NCBI RefSeq assembly: GCF_016714285.1
Contig: NZ_JADJNN010000038.1
Coordinates: 310,001-374,000 of the forward strand
Source of the DNA: Nannocystis sp.
GTDB lineage: Bacteria > Myxococcota_A > Polyangia > Nannocystales > Nannocystaceae
DNA: 64,000 bases
Reading direction: 5' to 3'
Program-made: the position numbers and the translations under genes
Shown: piece by piece, positions 1-9,700 of the stretch
Position numbering within the stretch: the first letter of the stretch is position 1
Layout of the letters: the number at the start of each line of letters is the position of its first letter
Notes under the pieces: generated by a model
What the model saw: the letters and a program-made list of their open reading frames with translations, nothing else
What the model was told of the DNA's origin: nothing
Database searches by the model: none

Positions 1-109
1 CCTGCTGCCAGGCCCAGCCGTCGTCGACGCAGTTGCCGCCGCAGCCGGCGAGCGCCAGGACGCCGATCCCCGTTACACCGATAGTCGCGCTGAACCATGT
101 TTTTATCAT
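1..109 (-). CDS. Lipoprotein, N-terminal part only (runs off the window)
   Basis: A short reading frame starts at an ATG at 109-107 and runs off the left edge after 36 codons. The protein starts MIKTWF, continues with a hydrophobic stretch and reaches a clear lipobox (Leu-Ala-Gly-Cys, Cys at about residue 23), followed by a Gly/Asn/Cys-rich mature start. This is a typical type II (lipoprotein) signal peptide, so the product should be exported and lipid-anchored. Nothing about its function can be said because only the N terminus is visible. Confidence 0.7.
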   Translation of the reverse strand, partial: MIKTWFSATIGVTGIGVLALAGCGGNCVDDGWAWQQ

Positions 110-416
110 CCGACGATGGTCCGTGTTCGCGGCGCGGGAGGTCAAGCGGGAAAAAAGCGCGCAAGCGAACATTTTGAGCTGCGGCGCGGGGCGCTACCTC
201 AGGCGGGGCGCGGGTGCGCGCGGCGCCACAGGCCGGGGAGAATGGCCGGTACGATTATCATCGTACTTTCGACGAATCGGCGGGTCAGGGAGCTACGGAA
301 AGTGCGGGTATCGTGGGGCTGGCGCGGAGCGGTGATTCGGCGGCGATGCTGGTGGTTGCGGAACAGGCTTGTGGTCGACGCACACGAAGCGATGAAATCA
401 TGCCGGCGATCGGTGC
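110..416. other. Intergenic region between divergent lipoprotein genes
   Basis: No convincing gene is seen in these 307 bases, which separate two divergently transcribed exported proteins and so should hold both promoters. One imperfect hairpin or operator-like inverted repeat lies at 249-266 (7-base arms GTACGAT and ATCGTAC around TATC). I could not assign a -35/-10 pair with confidence. Confidence 0.4.
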
Positions 417-2639
417 TTGTACATCGCTCGCCGTTGGTCGCATCATCGCCGCGTGCTCCGCTCCGTTCGCCGCGTCGCCCCCATGTTGCTCCTCGCCGCA
501 CCGCTCGCCTGCGGTGACAGCTCCGTCGCCACCGTGAGCACCGGCGCCGAGGCGGGCACCACGGCGCAATCTTCCTCGGACGGCGGCACCGCGGCGCCGC
601 TGCCCACGGGCACGGGCACGGGCGATCTCCCCGGGACGAGCACCGCGGGCGACCCCAGCGGCGATTCGAGCGGTGGCACCGGCCCGGCCCCCGACCTTTG
701 TGCTGAGCTCCCGCCGCTCGCCACCAGCGGCCTCGTATTCTCGGGCGACAGCCGGGTCGCCATGGGCCTCGCGCCTGGACTCGGCCTCGAGCAATTCACC
801 CTCGAGACCTGGGTCCGCCGCGATGGCCCGGGGAAGCTCGCCAGCACCGGCGTCGGCGGCCTCAAGCTGGTCCCGCTCATCACCAAGGGCCGCGGCGAGA
901 GCGACGGCAGCGACGTCGACTGTAACTACGCCTTCGGCTTCCTCGGCGACGTGCTCGCCGCGGACTTCGAGGACATGGCGACCGGCGCCAACCACCCGGT
1001 GTACGGCAAGACGGCGGTCCCGCTCGGCAGCTGGCACCACGTCGCCGCCACGTATGACGGCAGCACCTGGCGCCTCTACCTCGACGGCCTGCTGGACGCC
1101 GAGCGGGCGGCCGACGCCGTGCCCCGCTTCGACTCGATCCAGCACTTCGGGCTCGGCGCCGCCTTCAACTCGACGGGCGTCCCCGCGGGCGGCCTGCACG
1201 GCGCCCTCGACGAGGTCCGCGTGTATCGCCGGGCCCTCGCCGCCGCCGAGATCGAGGCGACCATGAATTCCTCGAGCCCGGCGCCCCGCGACCTCGTCGC
1301 CCACTACCGCCTCGACGCCGCCGACAACGACGCCCGCGACCTCGTCGGCGACGCCCCGGGCACGATCGACGGCGCCAGCTTCGAGCTCCCCGGCGCCGTG
1401 CTCGACCGCGGCGGCGCGGCGGTCCTCGCCGATCCACGGACCATGGCTGCCGGCGGCGATACCTACACCCTGCTCGTCGATATCAGCGACCCCGAGGGCG
1501 ACCCCGTGGAGGTCGAGTTCTTCGCCCGCGCGCTGACCCCCGCGGACGACTTCACCCTCGTCGCCCTGCCCGACACCCAATATTACACCCGCAACGCCGA
1601 CCCGCCGGACCGCCCCGAGCCCGACGACCCCGAGCTGTTCAAGGCGCAGACGCGCTGGGCCTGGGACAACCGGGCGCTGCGCAACGTCGTCGGTTTGTTC
1701 CACCTCGGCGATATCATCAACAACTCCGACGAGGACGTGCAGTGGCAGCGGGCCAGCAAGGCCATGGCGATCCTCGAGGACACCAGCGATCCGCAGTACC
1801 CGTTCGGGCTGCCCCACGCGGTCAGCTTCGGCAACCACGACCTGTACCCCAAGGACGAGCCCGAGGCCACCGCCGTCGCCAACAGCCACTTCGGCGTCGA
1901 CCGCTACAAGGACCGGCCATACTACGGCGGCAACTTCGACGGCGACAACGACGAGAATTTCGTCATCTTCCAGGCTGGCGGCCTGCAGATCGTCGTCGTC
2001 AGCATGCAGTTCAACCCGGCGCCGACCCCCGAGCTGCTGGCCTGGGTGCGGAGCGTCTTCGAGTCGCACCCGCGCGCGATCGGCATCATCGCCACCCACT
2101 ATGTCGTGACCGGGGGGGGCAACTTCAGCCCGCAGGGTGCCGCGTTGTGGGACGCGCTGAAGGACATCGACAACCTGCAGCTGATGGCCTCGGGCCACGT
2201 CGCCCAGGCCGCGCGGCGCAGCGACGAGTTCGCGGGCAACGTGATCCACTCGATGCTGTCCGACTATCAGCGCAGCGCGCCCGACCCCAACAACCCCGAG
2301 CAGCCGATCGTCGTCGAGCAGTCGCTGACCAACGGCGGCCACGGCTACATGCGCATCTGGCAGTTCGAACCGTCGCGCCAGAAGCTCTACGTCGAGTCCT
2401 ACAGCCCGAAGAACGACGCGGCCTACACGGACGAGCAGAACGAGTTCGAGCTCGACGTCGACATCCTCGGCGCGGGTGGCCCCTTCGTCTCGCTGGGTGT
2501 GGTTCCGGCCGTGAACGGCACCGCCAGCGTCGAGCTCCCCGGCGTGGCCGCGGGCAGCGTATTTGAGTGGTACGCCGTCGCCCGCGATTGCTCGCACAGC
2601 ACGACGCTCGCGCTGCAGCAGATCGACCTCAGCCCCTGA
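417..2639 (+). CDS. LamG-domain/metallophosphatase exported protein
   Basis: A 740-residue exported protein. A basic N terminus, a short hydrophobic stretch and Ala-Cys (Cys about residue 32) suggest a lipoprotein signal; a Ser/Thr/Gly linker follows. Residues about 100-310 look like a LamG/concanavalin-type jellyroll (TLETWVRRDG, WHHVAATYDG, LDEVRVYRRAL). From about 380 comes a calcineurin-like phosphoesterase: the DTQ, GDIINN, GNHD, THY and SGH motifs appear in order and supply metal ligands. Known family members hydrolyse phosphomonoesters or diesters; the jellyroll may bind carbohydrate or the cell surface. The start is uncertain: TTG at 417 keeps the basic n-region, while ATG at 483 leaves a very short signal. 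The substrate is unknown. Confidence 0.85.
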   Translation: MYIARRWSHHRRVLRSVRRVAPMLLLAAPLACGDSSVATVSTGAEAGTTAQSSSDGGTAAPLPTGTGTGDLPGTSTAGDPSGDSSGGTGPAPDLCAELPPLATSGLVFSGDSRVAMGLAPGLGLEQFTLETWVRRDGPGKLASTGVGGLKLVPLITKGRGESDGSDVDCNYAFGFLGDVLAADFEDMATGANHPVYGKTAVPLGSWHHVAATYDGSTWRLYLDGLLDAERAADAVPRFDSIQHFGLGAAFNSTGVPAGGLHGALDEVRVYRRALAAAEIEATMNSSSPAPRDLVAHYRLDAADNDARDLVGDAPGTIDGASFELPGAVLDRGGAAVLADPRTMAAGGDTYTLLVDISDPEGDPVEVEFFARALTPADDFTLVALPDTQYYTRNADPPDRPEPDDPELFKAQTRWAWDNRALRNVVGLFHLGDIINNSDEDVQWQRASKAMAILEDTSDPQYPFGLPHAVSFGNHDLYPKDEPEATAVANSHFGVDRYKDRPYYGGNFDGDNDENFVIFQAGGLQIVVVSMQFNPAPTPELLAWVRSVFESHPRAIGIIATHYVVTGGGNFSPQGAALWDALKDIDNLQLMASGHVAQAARRSDEFAGNVIHSMLSDYQRSAPDPNNPEQPIVVEQSLTNGGHGYMRIWQFEPSRQKLYVESYSPKNDAAYTDEQNEFELDVDILGAGGPFVSLGVVPAVNGTASVELPGVAAGSVFEWYAVARDCSHSTTLALQQIDLSP

Positions 2640-2692
2640 CGGGGGGCGCGGGCGCCAGGCCGCGTCTCACGATCGCACGCGCACTCGCGGTG

Positions 2693-3937
2693 TCACTTTG
2701 CGGCGACGAGGTCGAGGGTGAGGCTGCTCTTCTTGACCGCGTTGGCGGGGTCGTCGGGGCCGACCGGGTCGATGACACAGACGTACCACTGCCCTCCCGC
2801 GAGGGTGCCGATCACCGCGTTGGGATCGTAGGGGTCGGTGTTGCTGCCGGCGTCGGGGGTGATCTGGCAGGTGCCCTTGTCGCACACGAGGTTGGCGTTG
2901 GGCGCCACGCCCTCGCCGACGGATTCGGCGGGGCTCGGCATGTAGAGGCCGTCGGTGCGAAAGAGGAGGTGGGTGTTGGCGAGCAGCGAGGCGTCGTGGC
3001 CCCCGGGCGTGCTGTCGAAGGCCGACTGCTCGATGAAGCCGGGCCGGCTCATGAGCAGCACGGTCTGGGTCTGCTGGCCCCGGACGTGGGTGAGGAAGAT
3101 CGCCAGGTGGCCGACGGTCGGGTGGACGATGGGGAGGTCGACGAGGATGTTGTAGACCACCAGCGGGTAGTCGTTGGCGAGCTGGGTTTCGAACCGGAGG
3201 CACTCCTGGGCGAGGCTGATGTCCTCCGGCTTGGTCGCCTTGAGGATCGGGCGCGTCACCTGCACGGCTTGCATCTGGAGGCGATTCAGGGTCTTGCAGG
3301 TATCGGTGCAGATCGGGTCGTCGAGGAGCTTGGGCTCGCAGTCCTCGAGCAGGCCGCGCTTCGGGTCGCCCTTGAGGTTCACGTCCTTGTCGCCGCAGAC
3401 CGCGACGGCCATACAGTCGCTGCGGCAGTCGTCCCCCTTGCTGGTGTTTCCGTCGTCGCAGACCTCGGTCGCCGCGTGGACGAAGCCGTCACCGCAGGCC
3501 GGGGCGGCGCACACGGAGGTGCAGTCGTCGGTGTCGTCGGAGTTGCCGTCGTCGCAGGGCTCGACGCCGGTGCGGACGAAGCCGTCGCCGCAGATGGCGT
3601 CGAGGCAGAACGAGGTGCACGCGTCGGAGTTGTCGTCGTTGCCGTCGTCGCAGTCCTCACCGGGGTCGACGACGGCGTTGCCGCAGTTCGGGCCCGGTCC
3701 GCTCGATCCGCCGGTGCTCTCGGTCGTCAGGGTGGTGGTCGCCTGGGCGGTGGTCGGCTCGATGGTTGTCGGGTCGCCGGATGTGCTCGCGCTCGTCACC
3801 AGGCCGCTGCTGGCGGAGCCGACCTCCGTCGCCTCGCTGGTCGCCGCGGTGGTGGTGAGGTTGTCGCCGCCGAAGCCGGGGGTGTCGAAGCTGCAGCTGA
3901 CGAGCAGGAGCGTGAAGAGGGTGAGTCGGCCGGTCAT
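2693..3937 (-). CDS. Lipoprotein with myxococcal Cys-rich (DUF4215) repeats
   Basis: A 414-residue protein beginning MTGRLTLFTLLLVSC, a lipoprotein signal with Cys at about residue 15. A Ser/Thr-rich linker (about 20-85) is followed by three Cys-rich repeats of the myxococcal disulfide type, each with a CGDG or CGN start and a C-D-D-G-N motif, and a fourth weaker one. The C-terminal 200 residues are not Cys-rich and end in a beta-rich region that could be a P-domain-like fold; I do not recognise it. It starts 7 bases after the end of the kinase gene at 3945-5582 on the same strand, so the two are probably cotranscribed. It is likely a surface structural or binding protein. Confidence 0.8.
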   Translation of the reverse strand: MTGRLTLFTLLLVSCSFDTPGFGGDNLTTTAATSEATEVGSASSGLVTSASTSGDPTTIEPTTAQATTTLTTESTGGSSGPGPNCGNAVVDPGEDCDDGNDDNSDACTSFCLDAICGDGFVRTGVEPCDDGNSDDTDDCTSVCAAPACGDGFVHAATEVCDDGNTSKGDDCRSDCMAVAVCGDKDVNLKGDPKRGLLEDCEPKLLDDPICTDTCKTLNRLQMQAVQVTRPILKATKPEDISLAQECLRFETQLANDYPLVVYNILVDLPIVHPTVGHLAIFLTHVRGQQTQTVLLMSRPGFIEQSAFDSTPGGHDASLLANTHLLFRTDGLYMPSPAESVGEGVAPNANLVCDKGTCQITPDAGSNTDPYDPNAVIGTLAGGQWYVCVIDPVGPDDPANAVKKSSLTLDLVAAK

Positions 3938-3944
3938 GGGGTGC

Positions 3945-5582
3945 TCACAGCGAGAACTCGGCGGAGCCGCGCAGGTCGGCGGTGGGGGGCGGACGGACCG
4001 GCGTGGTCTGAGCTGCCTGGACCACGCAGTCGCCGAGGACTGGTTTGTCGCGGTAGAAGCCGCGCGGGGTGGCCGTGCGCAGCAGGCCGGTGTTGGCCGC
4101 GACGACGACGTCGAAGCGGACGGTGTCGCCGACCATCGCGCCCTTGCGTGCGAGGCACTCGTGCACGCGCTTGCGGGCCTGCCGGAGCACGGCCTTGAGG
4201 TCGCGCGGGGGTGGGCCGCGCTTGGCGGACTTCGTGGTCGTCTTGGGGGTGGGCGGATCGGGTGGTTGCGGGTCGGCGGTGGGCTCGAGCGTGGCTGGTG
4301 TGTCGGCGGTGGGCTCGAGCGTGGCTGGTGTGTCGACGGGGATGTCGACGGGGGCAGCGATCGGGGCAGTGATCGGGGCAGCGAGCGGGGCAGCGAGCGG
4401 GGCAGCGAGCGGGGTAGCGAGCGGGGCCATGGCGGGCGTGGGGGCCGGCGCCGGGTTGTCCCATGGGAAGGCAAACGCGATGGCGACGGCGACCAGGGCG
4501 AGGCCGGCGGTGGCGAGGAGGCGGCCGCGGCGGCGCGGTCGTGCGGCCGGGGTTGCTTCGGCTGCGGCGCGCGCGAGCGGTACGTGGTGCGTGGTGGGCT
4601 CGGGGGCTGCGACGAGCTCGCTGAACTGGAGGTCCACGGAGGCGACGCTGGCGGGCAGCATGTCGTCCGAGGTGGCGGCGACCTCGTCGGTCTCGACGAT
4701 CCGGCAGGCATCGTCGGGGAGCTGCATGAGCGCGGCGTGGAGCGCCTCCATGTCGGGGAAGCGCTCGTCGCGGTCGCGGTGCATGCACCGGCGCAGCAGG
4801 CCATCGAGCGCGGGGGATGCTCGCAGCGCGGGGTTGCGAGCGGCGAGCGTGGGTAGCTCGCTGGTGAGGATCGCGGTGAGCACCTGGCGCGGAGTCTTGC
4901 CGGGGAAGGGCAGGCGTCCGGTCAGCATCTGGAACAGGATCACGCCGGTCGCGTAGACGTCGATGCGATGATCGATCGCCTCACCGGCGGCCTGCTCGGG
5001 GGCCATGTAGGGGGTGGTGCCGATCACCTCGCCGAGGGCGGTGAGGGTGTCGGAGTCGTCCTCGCCGGCCGGGTCGGTGATCTTGGCGATGCCGAAGTCG
5101 AGGAGCTTGACGAAGTCGGGGGTGTCGCCGCGCTGGACCAGGAAGATGTTGCCGGGCTTGAGGTCGCGGTGGACGATGCCCTTGTCGTGGGCGGCCGCGA
5201 GGGCGCGGCAGATCTGCCTGGTGATCGTCCGTGCCCGGGGCCACGGCTGGGTCTTCTCTCGCCGCAGGCGCTGGTGGAGATCCTCCCCGCGCAGCTGCTC
5301 CATCACGTAATAGGTGAGGCCGGCCTCGGTGCTGCCCACGTCGATGCAATCGACGATGTTCTCGTGGTCGATCAAGGAGGCGGCCCGCGCCTCGCGTTTG
5401 AAGCGTTCGACCAGCGTGGGACGCAGCGTCACCTCCGGGCGCAGGACCTTGATGGCGAGCTTACGGCGCATCTCCACGTGCTCGCCGGCGTACACGGTGC
5501 CCATGCCGCCGCCGCCGATCCGCTCCGTGATGCGGTAGCGCCCGGCCAGCACGGTGCCGGTGAGATCGACCTCGTCTGCCAT
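3945..5582 (-). CDS. Ser/Thr protein kinase, membrane-anchored, with AgmX/TonB-like C terminus
   Basis: A 545-residue Hanks-type kinase with all catalytic motifs: Gly-rich loop GGGGMGTVY (22-30), LAIK Lys45, HRDLKPGN (138-145), DFG (162-164) and APEQ (194-197). One transmembrane helix lies at about 355-372, followed by an Ala/Pro-rich repeat region. The C-terminal 90 residues have two spaced Cys (VHECL, GDCVV) and resemble the AgmX/PglI-type or TonB-like periplasmic domains of myxobacteria; this is an inference. The cytoplasmic kinase is thus linked to a periplasmic domain. ATG at 5582 (MADEV) is preferred; ATG at 5594 and TTG at 5621 are alternatives. It is divergent from 5692 and probably in an operon with 2693-3937. 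Confidence 0.92.
   Translation of the reverse strand: MADEVDLTGTVLAGRYRITERIGGGGMGTVYAGEHVEMRRKLAIKVLRPEVTLRPTLVERFKREARAASLIDHENIVDCIDVGSTEAGLTYYVMEQLRGEDLHQRLRREKTQPWPRARTITRQICRALAAAHDKGIVHRDLKPGNIFLVQRGDTPDFVKLLDFGIAKITDPAGEDDSDTLTALGEVIGTTPYMAPEQAAGEAIDHRIDVYATGVILFQMLTGRLPFPGKTPRQVLTAILTSELPTLAARNPALRASPALDGLLRRCMHRDRDERFPDMEALHAALMQLPDDACRIVETDEVAATSDDMLPASVASVDLQFSELVAAPEPTTHHVPLARAAAEATPAARPRRRGRLLATAGLALVAVAIAFAFPWDNPAPAPTPAMAPLATPLAAPLAAPLAAPITAPIAAPVDIPVDTPATLEPTADTPATLEPTADPQPPDPPTPKTTTKSAKRGPPPRDLKAVLRQARKRVHECLARKGAMVGDTVRFDVVVAANTGLLRTATPRGFYRDKPVLGDCVVQAAQTTPVRPPPTADLRGSAEFSL
4272..4430. repeat. In-frame tandem repeats in the kinase linker
   Basis: Two 30-base direct repeats (from 4272, period 30) encode DTPATLEPTA twice. 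Just downstream, 12-base units built on GCAGCGAGCGGG (about 4353-4430) encode repeated Pro-Leu/Ile-(Ala/Thr)-Ala. Both periods are multiples of three, so the frame is preserved. The copy number of such Pro/Ala linkers usually varies between strains. Confidence 0.75.
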
Positions 5583-5691
5583 GCGCCGGGCCATCGTCGC
5601 CGATCGCGGCGCGCCTGACAACGCGATGCCTGCTGCAGACGCTGGCGCGCGCGAACGCCCGTCACTTCTTGGTACCTTCGGCGGGCGCCTG

Positions 5692-6738
5692 GTGTCACGT
5701 CGGTCTCACATCGATTCGCAGGTGGTCGCGCTAGCGATCGGGTTGACGATGCTGTTCTCGGGCCCGACGCGGGCCGCCGCGCCTGCGGCGACCTGTGGCG
5801 TGGGGCCGGCGGAGCGTACGCAGATCCGCGACCTGAATCGGCGGGCCAAGCAGGACTTCGAGGAGGAGAATTACCTCGGGGCGGCGCAGCAGTGGTTGCT
5901 CGCGCAGGCGGTCTTGCGCGGTGACGAGGAGGCCTGCTTCGTCCAGCGCTCGACGCGGGTCGATCTGGCGCTGCGAGCGTATCGCAGCTACCGCGAGGCT
6001 CGCAGCTTCAAGCCCGACGATCGCCCGCTGATGGCCGAGGCGGCGCAGCTGCTGGCGAGTTACCTCGAGGCGGAGCGGCGTCGCGGTCCGGACGACGATC
6101 GGCTGCGGCAGATCGATGCGAGCCGCGCGGAGCTCGAGTGTCTGGCGAGCGCGGAGCCGGAGGCGACGGCGACGTGTTTGGGAGAGGTGTCGGTCGAGGC
6201 GCCGCCGCCGGTTGTGTTTCTCCAGGCGCCCGCGCGAGCGCAGCCGGTGGAGGCGCCGCCGGTGGAAGCGCAGCCGAAGCCGGCGTCGCGCGGGCTGAAG
6301 GTCGGCCTAGCGATCGGGCTGGGTGTCGGTGTGGCGGCGACGGCCGCCGCGCTGGCGACCTGGTCGCAGGCTCGCAGCGGCGGGCCGATGCACCGGGGGA
6401 TCCGCGACGCGGCGGAGGCGAGCCTCGCCGACGGGCGGCCCGACAATGACGTCTCGCCGAACCTGGCCGCGGATCAGGACTATTGCGTGGTCGCTCGTGC
6501 GGGCGATGGGGCGGCGCACAACGCCGAGATCGCGGGGCTGTGTGATCGCCACGATCGTATGCGCGACGCGTCGATCGCTATGATGGCGGTCGCCGGGGTG
6601 GGCGCGGCGGCCAGCGTGGTGTTCATGGCCTTGCTGCTGCGTCACCGCAAAGCGGCGCGCGCGAGCGCCCGGGCGACGACGCTGCACGCCCTGCCGCTGC
6701 GCGGCGGGTTCGTGGTCGGCGGCGGTCTGCGCTTCTGA
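5692..6738 (+). CDS. Exported protein of unknown function with two C-terminal membrane segments
   Basis: A 348-residue protein. GTG at 5692 is chosen because it gives a clean signal peptide (basic VSRRSH, hydrophobic core, cleavage after TRAAA); the upstream open frame overlaps the divergent kinase start. The region after the signal is helical and rich in charged residues (RTQIRDLNRRAKQDFEEENY), like a single TPR-type helix pair. An Ala/Pro/Val-rich linker follows, then hydrophobic segments at about 205-225 and 300-320 separated by a loop containing Cys. I do not recognise the family. Proteins of this layout are common beside kinases in myxobacteria, but a partnership is only inferred from position. 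Confidence 0.7.
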   Translation: MSRRSHIDSQVVALAIGLTMLFSGPTRAAAPAATCGVGPAERTQIRDLNRRAKQDFEEENYLGAAQQWLLAQAVLRGDEEACFVQRSTRVDLALRAYRSYREARSFKPDDRPLMAEAAQLLASYLEAERRRGPDDDRLRQIDASRAELECLASAEPEATATCLGEVSVEAPPPVVFLQAPARAQPVEAPPVEAQPKPASRGLKVGLAIGLGVGVAATAAALATWSQARSGGPMHRGIRDAAEASLADGRPDNDVSPNLAADQDYCVVARAGDGAAHNAEIAGLCDRHDRMRDASIAMMAVAGVGAAASVVFMALLLRHRKAARASARATTLHALPLRGGFVVGGGLRF

Positions 6739-6798
6739 GCGGTCCGTCGCGGCGATGGACGCGTGTATCCTGTCGGGGCGTGAGGGACGGCGAGGACA

Positions 6799-9700
6799 GT
6801 GGGCTGGACGCGGCGCCGGGGGGGCGGCTGCGGCGCCGGTGCGGCCGGGGCGAGTCCGGTCTCGTATCCGGTCTCGTATCCGGCGGCGCTTAACGAGGTG
6901 GCGGCGGGCGTGGAGGACACGCTGCTGGCGGGCGAGCGGCTGGCGTCGCGTGGCGCGGTGGCGGGGTCCGGGCGGACGCCGGCGGCGATCTCCGGGCAGG
7001 AGGTGACGCAGGCGGGGCCCGGTGAGGAGGCCGGGATCTCCGGGCAGGAGGCGACGCTGTTCGGGGCGGCGGGCGTGGTCCGGCGCAGTGACGCGGGTCG
7101 ACGCGAGCTGCCGGCGCGGATCGGGCGCTATCTGGTGATCGAGGCGATCGGTGAGGGCGGGATGGGGGTGATCTTCGCGGCCTACGATCCGCAGCTCGAC
7201 CGCAAGGTGGCGATCAAGCTGGTGCGGCCGGCGTACACCGAGACCAGCGGCGGCGAGGCGCAGGCGCGGTTGCTCCGCGAGGCGCAGGCGCTGGCCAAAT
7301 TGCGGCACCCCAACATTGTCACGGTATATGAGGTCGGGGCCTTCGGCGACGAGGTGTACGTGGCGATGGAGTTCGTCGACGGGGTGACGCTGCGGGTCTG
7401 GCAATTCGAGGTCGCGCGCAGCTGGCGAGAGGTCGTGCGGGTGTATATCGCGGCCGGGCGCGGGCTGGCGGCGGCGCACCGGGCGGGGCTGGTGCACCGC
7501 GATTTCAAGCCCGACAACGTGCTGGTGACGCGGGAGGGTGAGGCGCGGGTGCTCGACTTCGGGCTGGCGTTTCGTGACGTGTCGTCGCCGGTGAAGCTGT
7601 TGGATGGGAGCGGGCTGGGAGATTCGTTGACCTTGACGGGGGCGCTGGTCGGGACGCCGGCCTACATGGCGCCGGAGCAGTTTCGCGGCGAGCAGGTCGA
7701 CCTGCGCACGGACGTGTTCGCGTTCTGCGTGGCGCTGTACGAGGCGCTGTATGGACTGCGTCCATTCGCGGGGACGACGGTGCCGGAGATCTGCGTGGCA
7801 TTGTTCGCGGGGCAGATCACGCCGCCCCCGCAATTCGTGAAGATCCCGGCGTGGCTGCGGCGGGTGGTGCTGCGCGGGCTGCGGATCGAGGCGAAGGACC
7901 GGCCGCGAGACATGGGCGAGGTGCTCGTGGCGCTGGGTCGCGACCCGGCGCGCTACCTGGTGGCGGCGAGCGTGATGCTGGTGGTCGCGGGGGTGATCGC
8001 GGGGCTGGTGCTGGCGCTGCGCAGCGCGGAGGGGCGCCAGAACCTGCGCGACCAGGGGGCGCGGGCGCGGGCCGACTTCGACGCGCGGCGGGCCGAGGCG
8101 CTGGCGTCGGAGCTGGCGAGCACGCAGCAGCGGGGGGCCCGGGAGCGCTTCAACGCGTGGGTGGTGGCGGCCGCGCGGGGGCGCCTGGAGGGGTCGCCGA
8201 GCTCGGCCCTGGCGGCGCTCAAGCATATGTTCGCAGATGGCGGGAGCTTCGCCGAGGCGCGCGGGCTGGCCTTCGAGGCGGTGGCGCAGGGGGTCCCGGC
8301 GGCGAGCTGGTCGACCACCGCGCCGCTGACGGCGATCGCGTTCTGCGGCGATGCGGAGTGGTTGGTGGTCGGGGACGGTCGTGGGCGCGTCGAGCTGCGG
8401 GGGCGGGCGGATGGTGCGGTGTGGCGGACGGCCGAGCTGGGGGTGGCGGTCGCGGGATTGTCGGTAGCCTCGCGGGGGGTCGCGGGTGACCCCGGGGCTG
8501 CGGCTGCGGGGGCCGGTGGCGCGTCGGGGCTGCGGGTGGCCGCGCTCGGGCAGGGTCGGCTGTTGTTGTGGGATCTGGCGAATGGTGAGCCGCGGGTGCA
8601 GGGCGACGATTCGGCCCCGATCTCCGCGGTCGCGCTGGCGCCGGGGGGCGAGCGGGTGGCCAGCGGCGGCGCGGACGGGCGCCTGCGGATCGCGGGCTGG
8701 GACGGCGAATCGTTGCACAGTTATGTGGGGCACACGGCGCCGATCAGCGCGATCCGCTGGGCCAGCGACGGCTCGCAGATCGCCACTGGTGATGATGACG
8801 GGCGCGTGATCGTGTGGGACCTGGCGGGTAACAGTCACCGCGAGGCCGGGGTGCTGGCGACGCGGGTGCGCGAGCTGCAGTTCGATCTCGCGGGGCAGCG
8901 TCTGCACGCGCTGGCGAGCGACCGCAGCGGGGCGGTGTACTCGCTCGACCGGGCGGTACCGACGGTCGAACTCCGCGACGTGGCGGCGCTGCGGGTGGTC
9001 GGATCGACGCGGCTGCGGCTGGACGGGCGCGGGGTGGCGACGCTGGGGTTTGACGGGGGCGAGGATCGCGGGCTACTCGGCGAGGGACCGGCGCTGGCGA
9101 TCGACCTCGATATCACGGGGCGCTTCGCGGCGCTGGCTCGCGCGGACGGGGTGGAGATCTGGGACGCGCGGCCGCGGCTGGGGCGGACGCTGACGCAGGT
9201 CGGACATCGACTCGCGCGGCTGGAATTTTCGGGGAGCGGGCGCTGGCTGGCGGGGGCCAGCGACGACGGCGGGGTGCAGCTGTGGGCGCTGGCGAGTGAG
9301 GAGCGCACGATCGTTCGCGCGGCGGGGCCGACGATCGACGCGATGTTCTTCAGCGCCGACGAGGCCTCGCTGGTGATCGCGGATCAGCGGCCGCGGCTGC
9401 TGAGCTGGGACCTGGCGGCGAAGGTGGGACGCGAGCTGCCGCTGGTCGACGAGGCGGCGTGGCGGATCTCGGCGCGTCCGCTGGCGGATGGTGGGGTGCT
9501 TCAGTGGTACGGCAACGAGTTCGCGGCGGGGCTCCAGGGGCTGTCGCCGACGGGCGAGCGGCGGTTTGCGATGGCGCTTGATGGCGGCTTCACGCTGGCG
9601 GAGCTGGGCGGAGCTGGGCGTCACCTCGCGCTCGCGCCGTTGCGCGGGCGGCCGGAGTTCTGGCGCGTGGACGGCGAGCGAGCGACGCGCGAGGCGGTCG

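Noticed and set aside
285..2597. Long open frame on the minus strand opposite the LamG-phosphatase gene
   Set aside because: Composition-driven shadow: Val/Ala/Arg-rich, no motif, no start signals; the plus frame has clear domains.
6307..8907. Long minus-strand frame opposite the WD40 kinase
   Set aside because: Arg/His/Pro-rich without motifs; overlaps conserved kinase motifs on the other strand.
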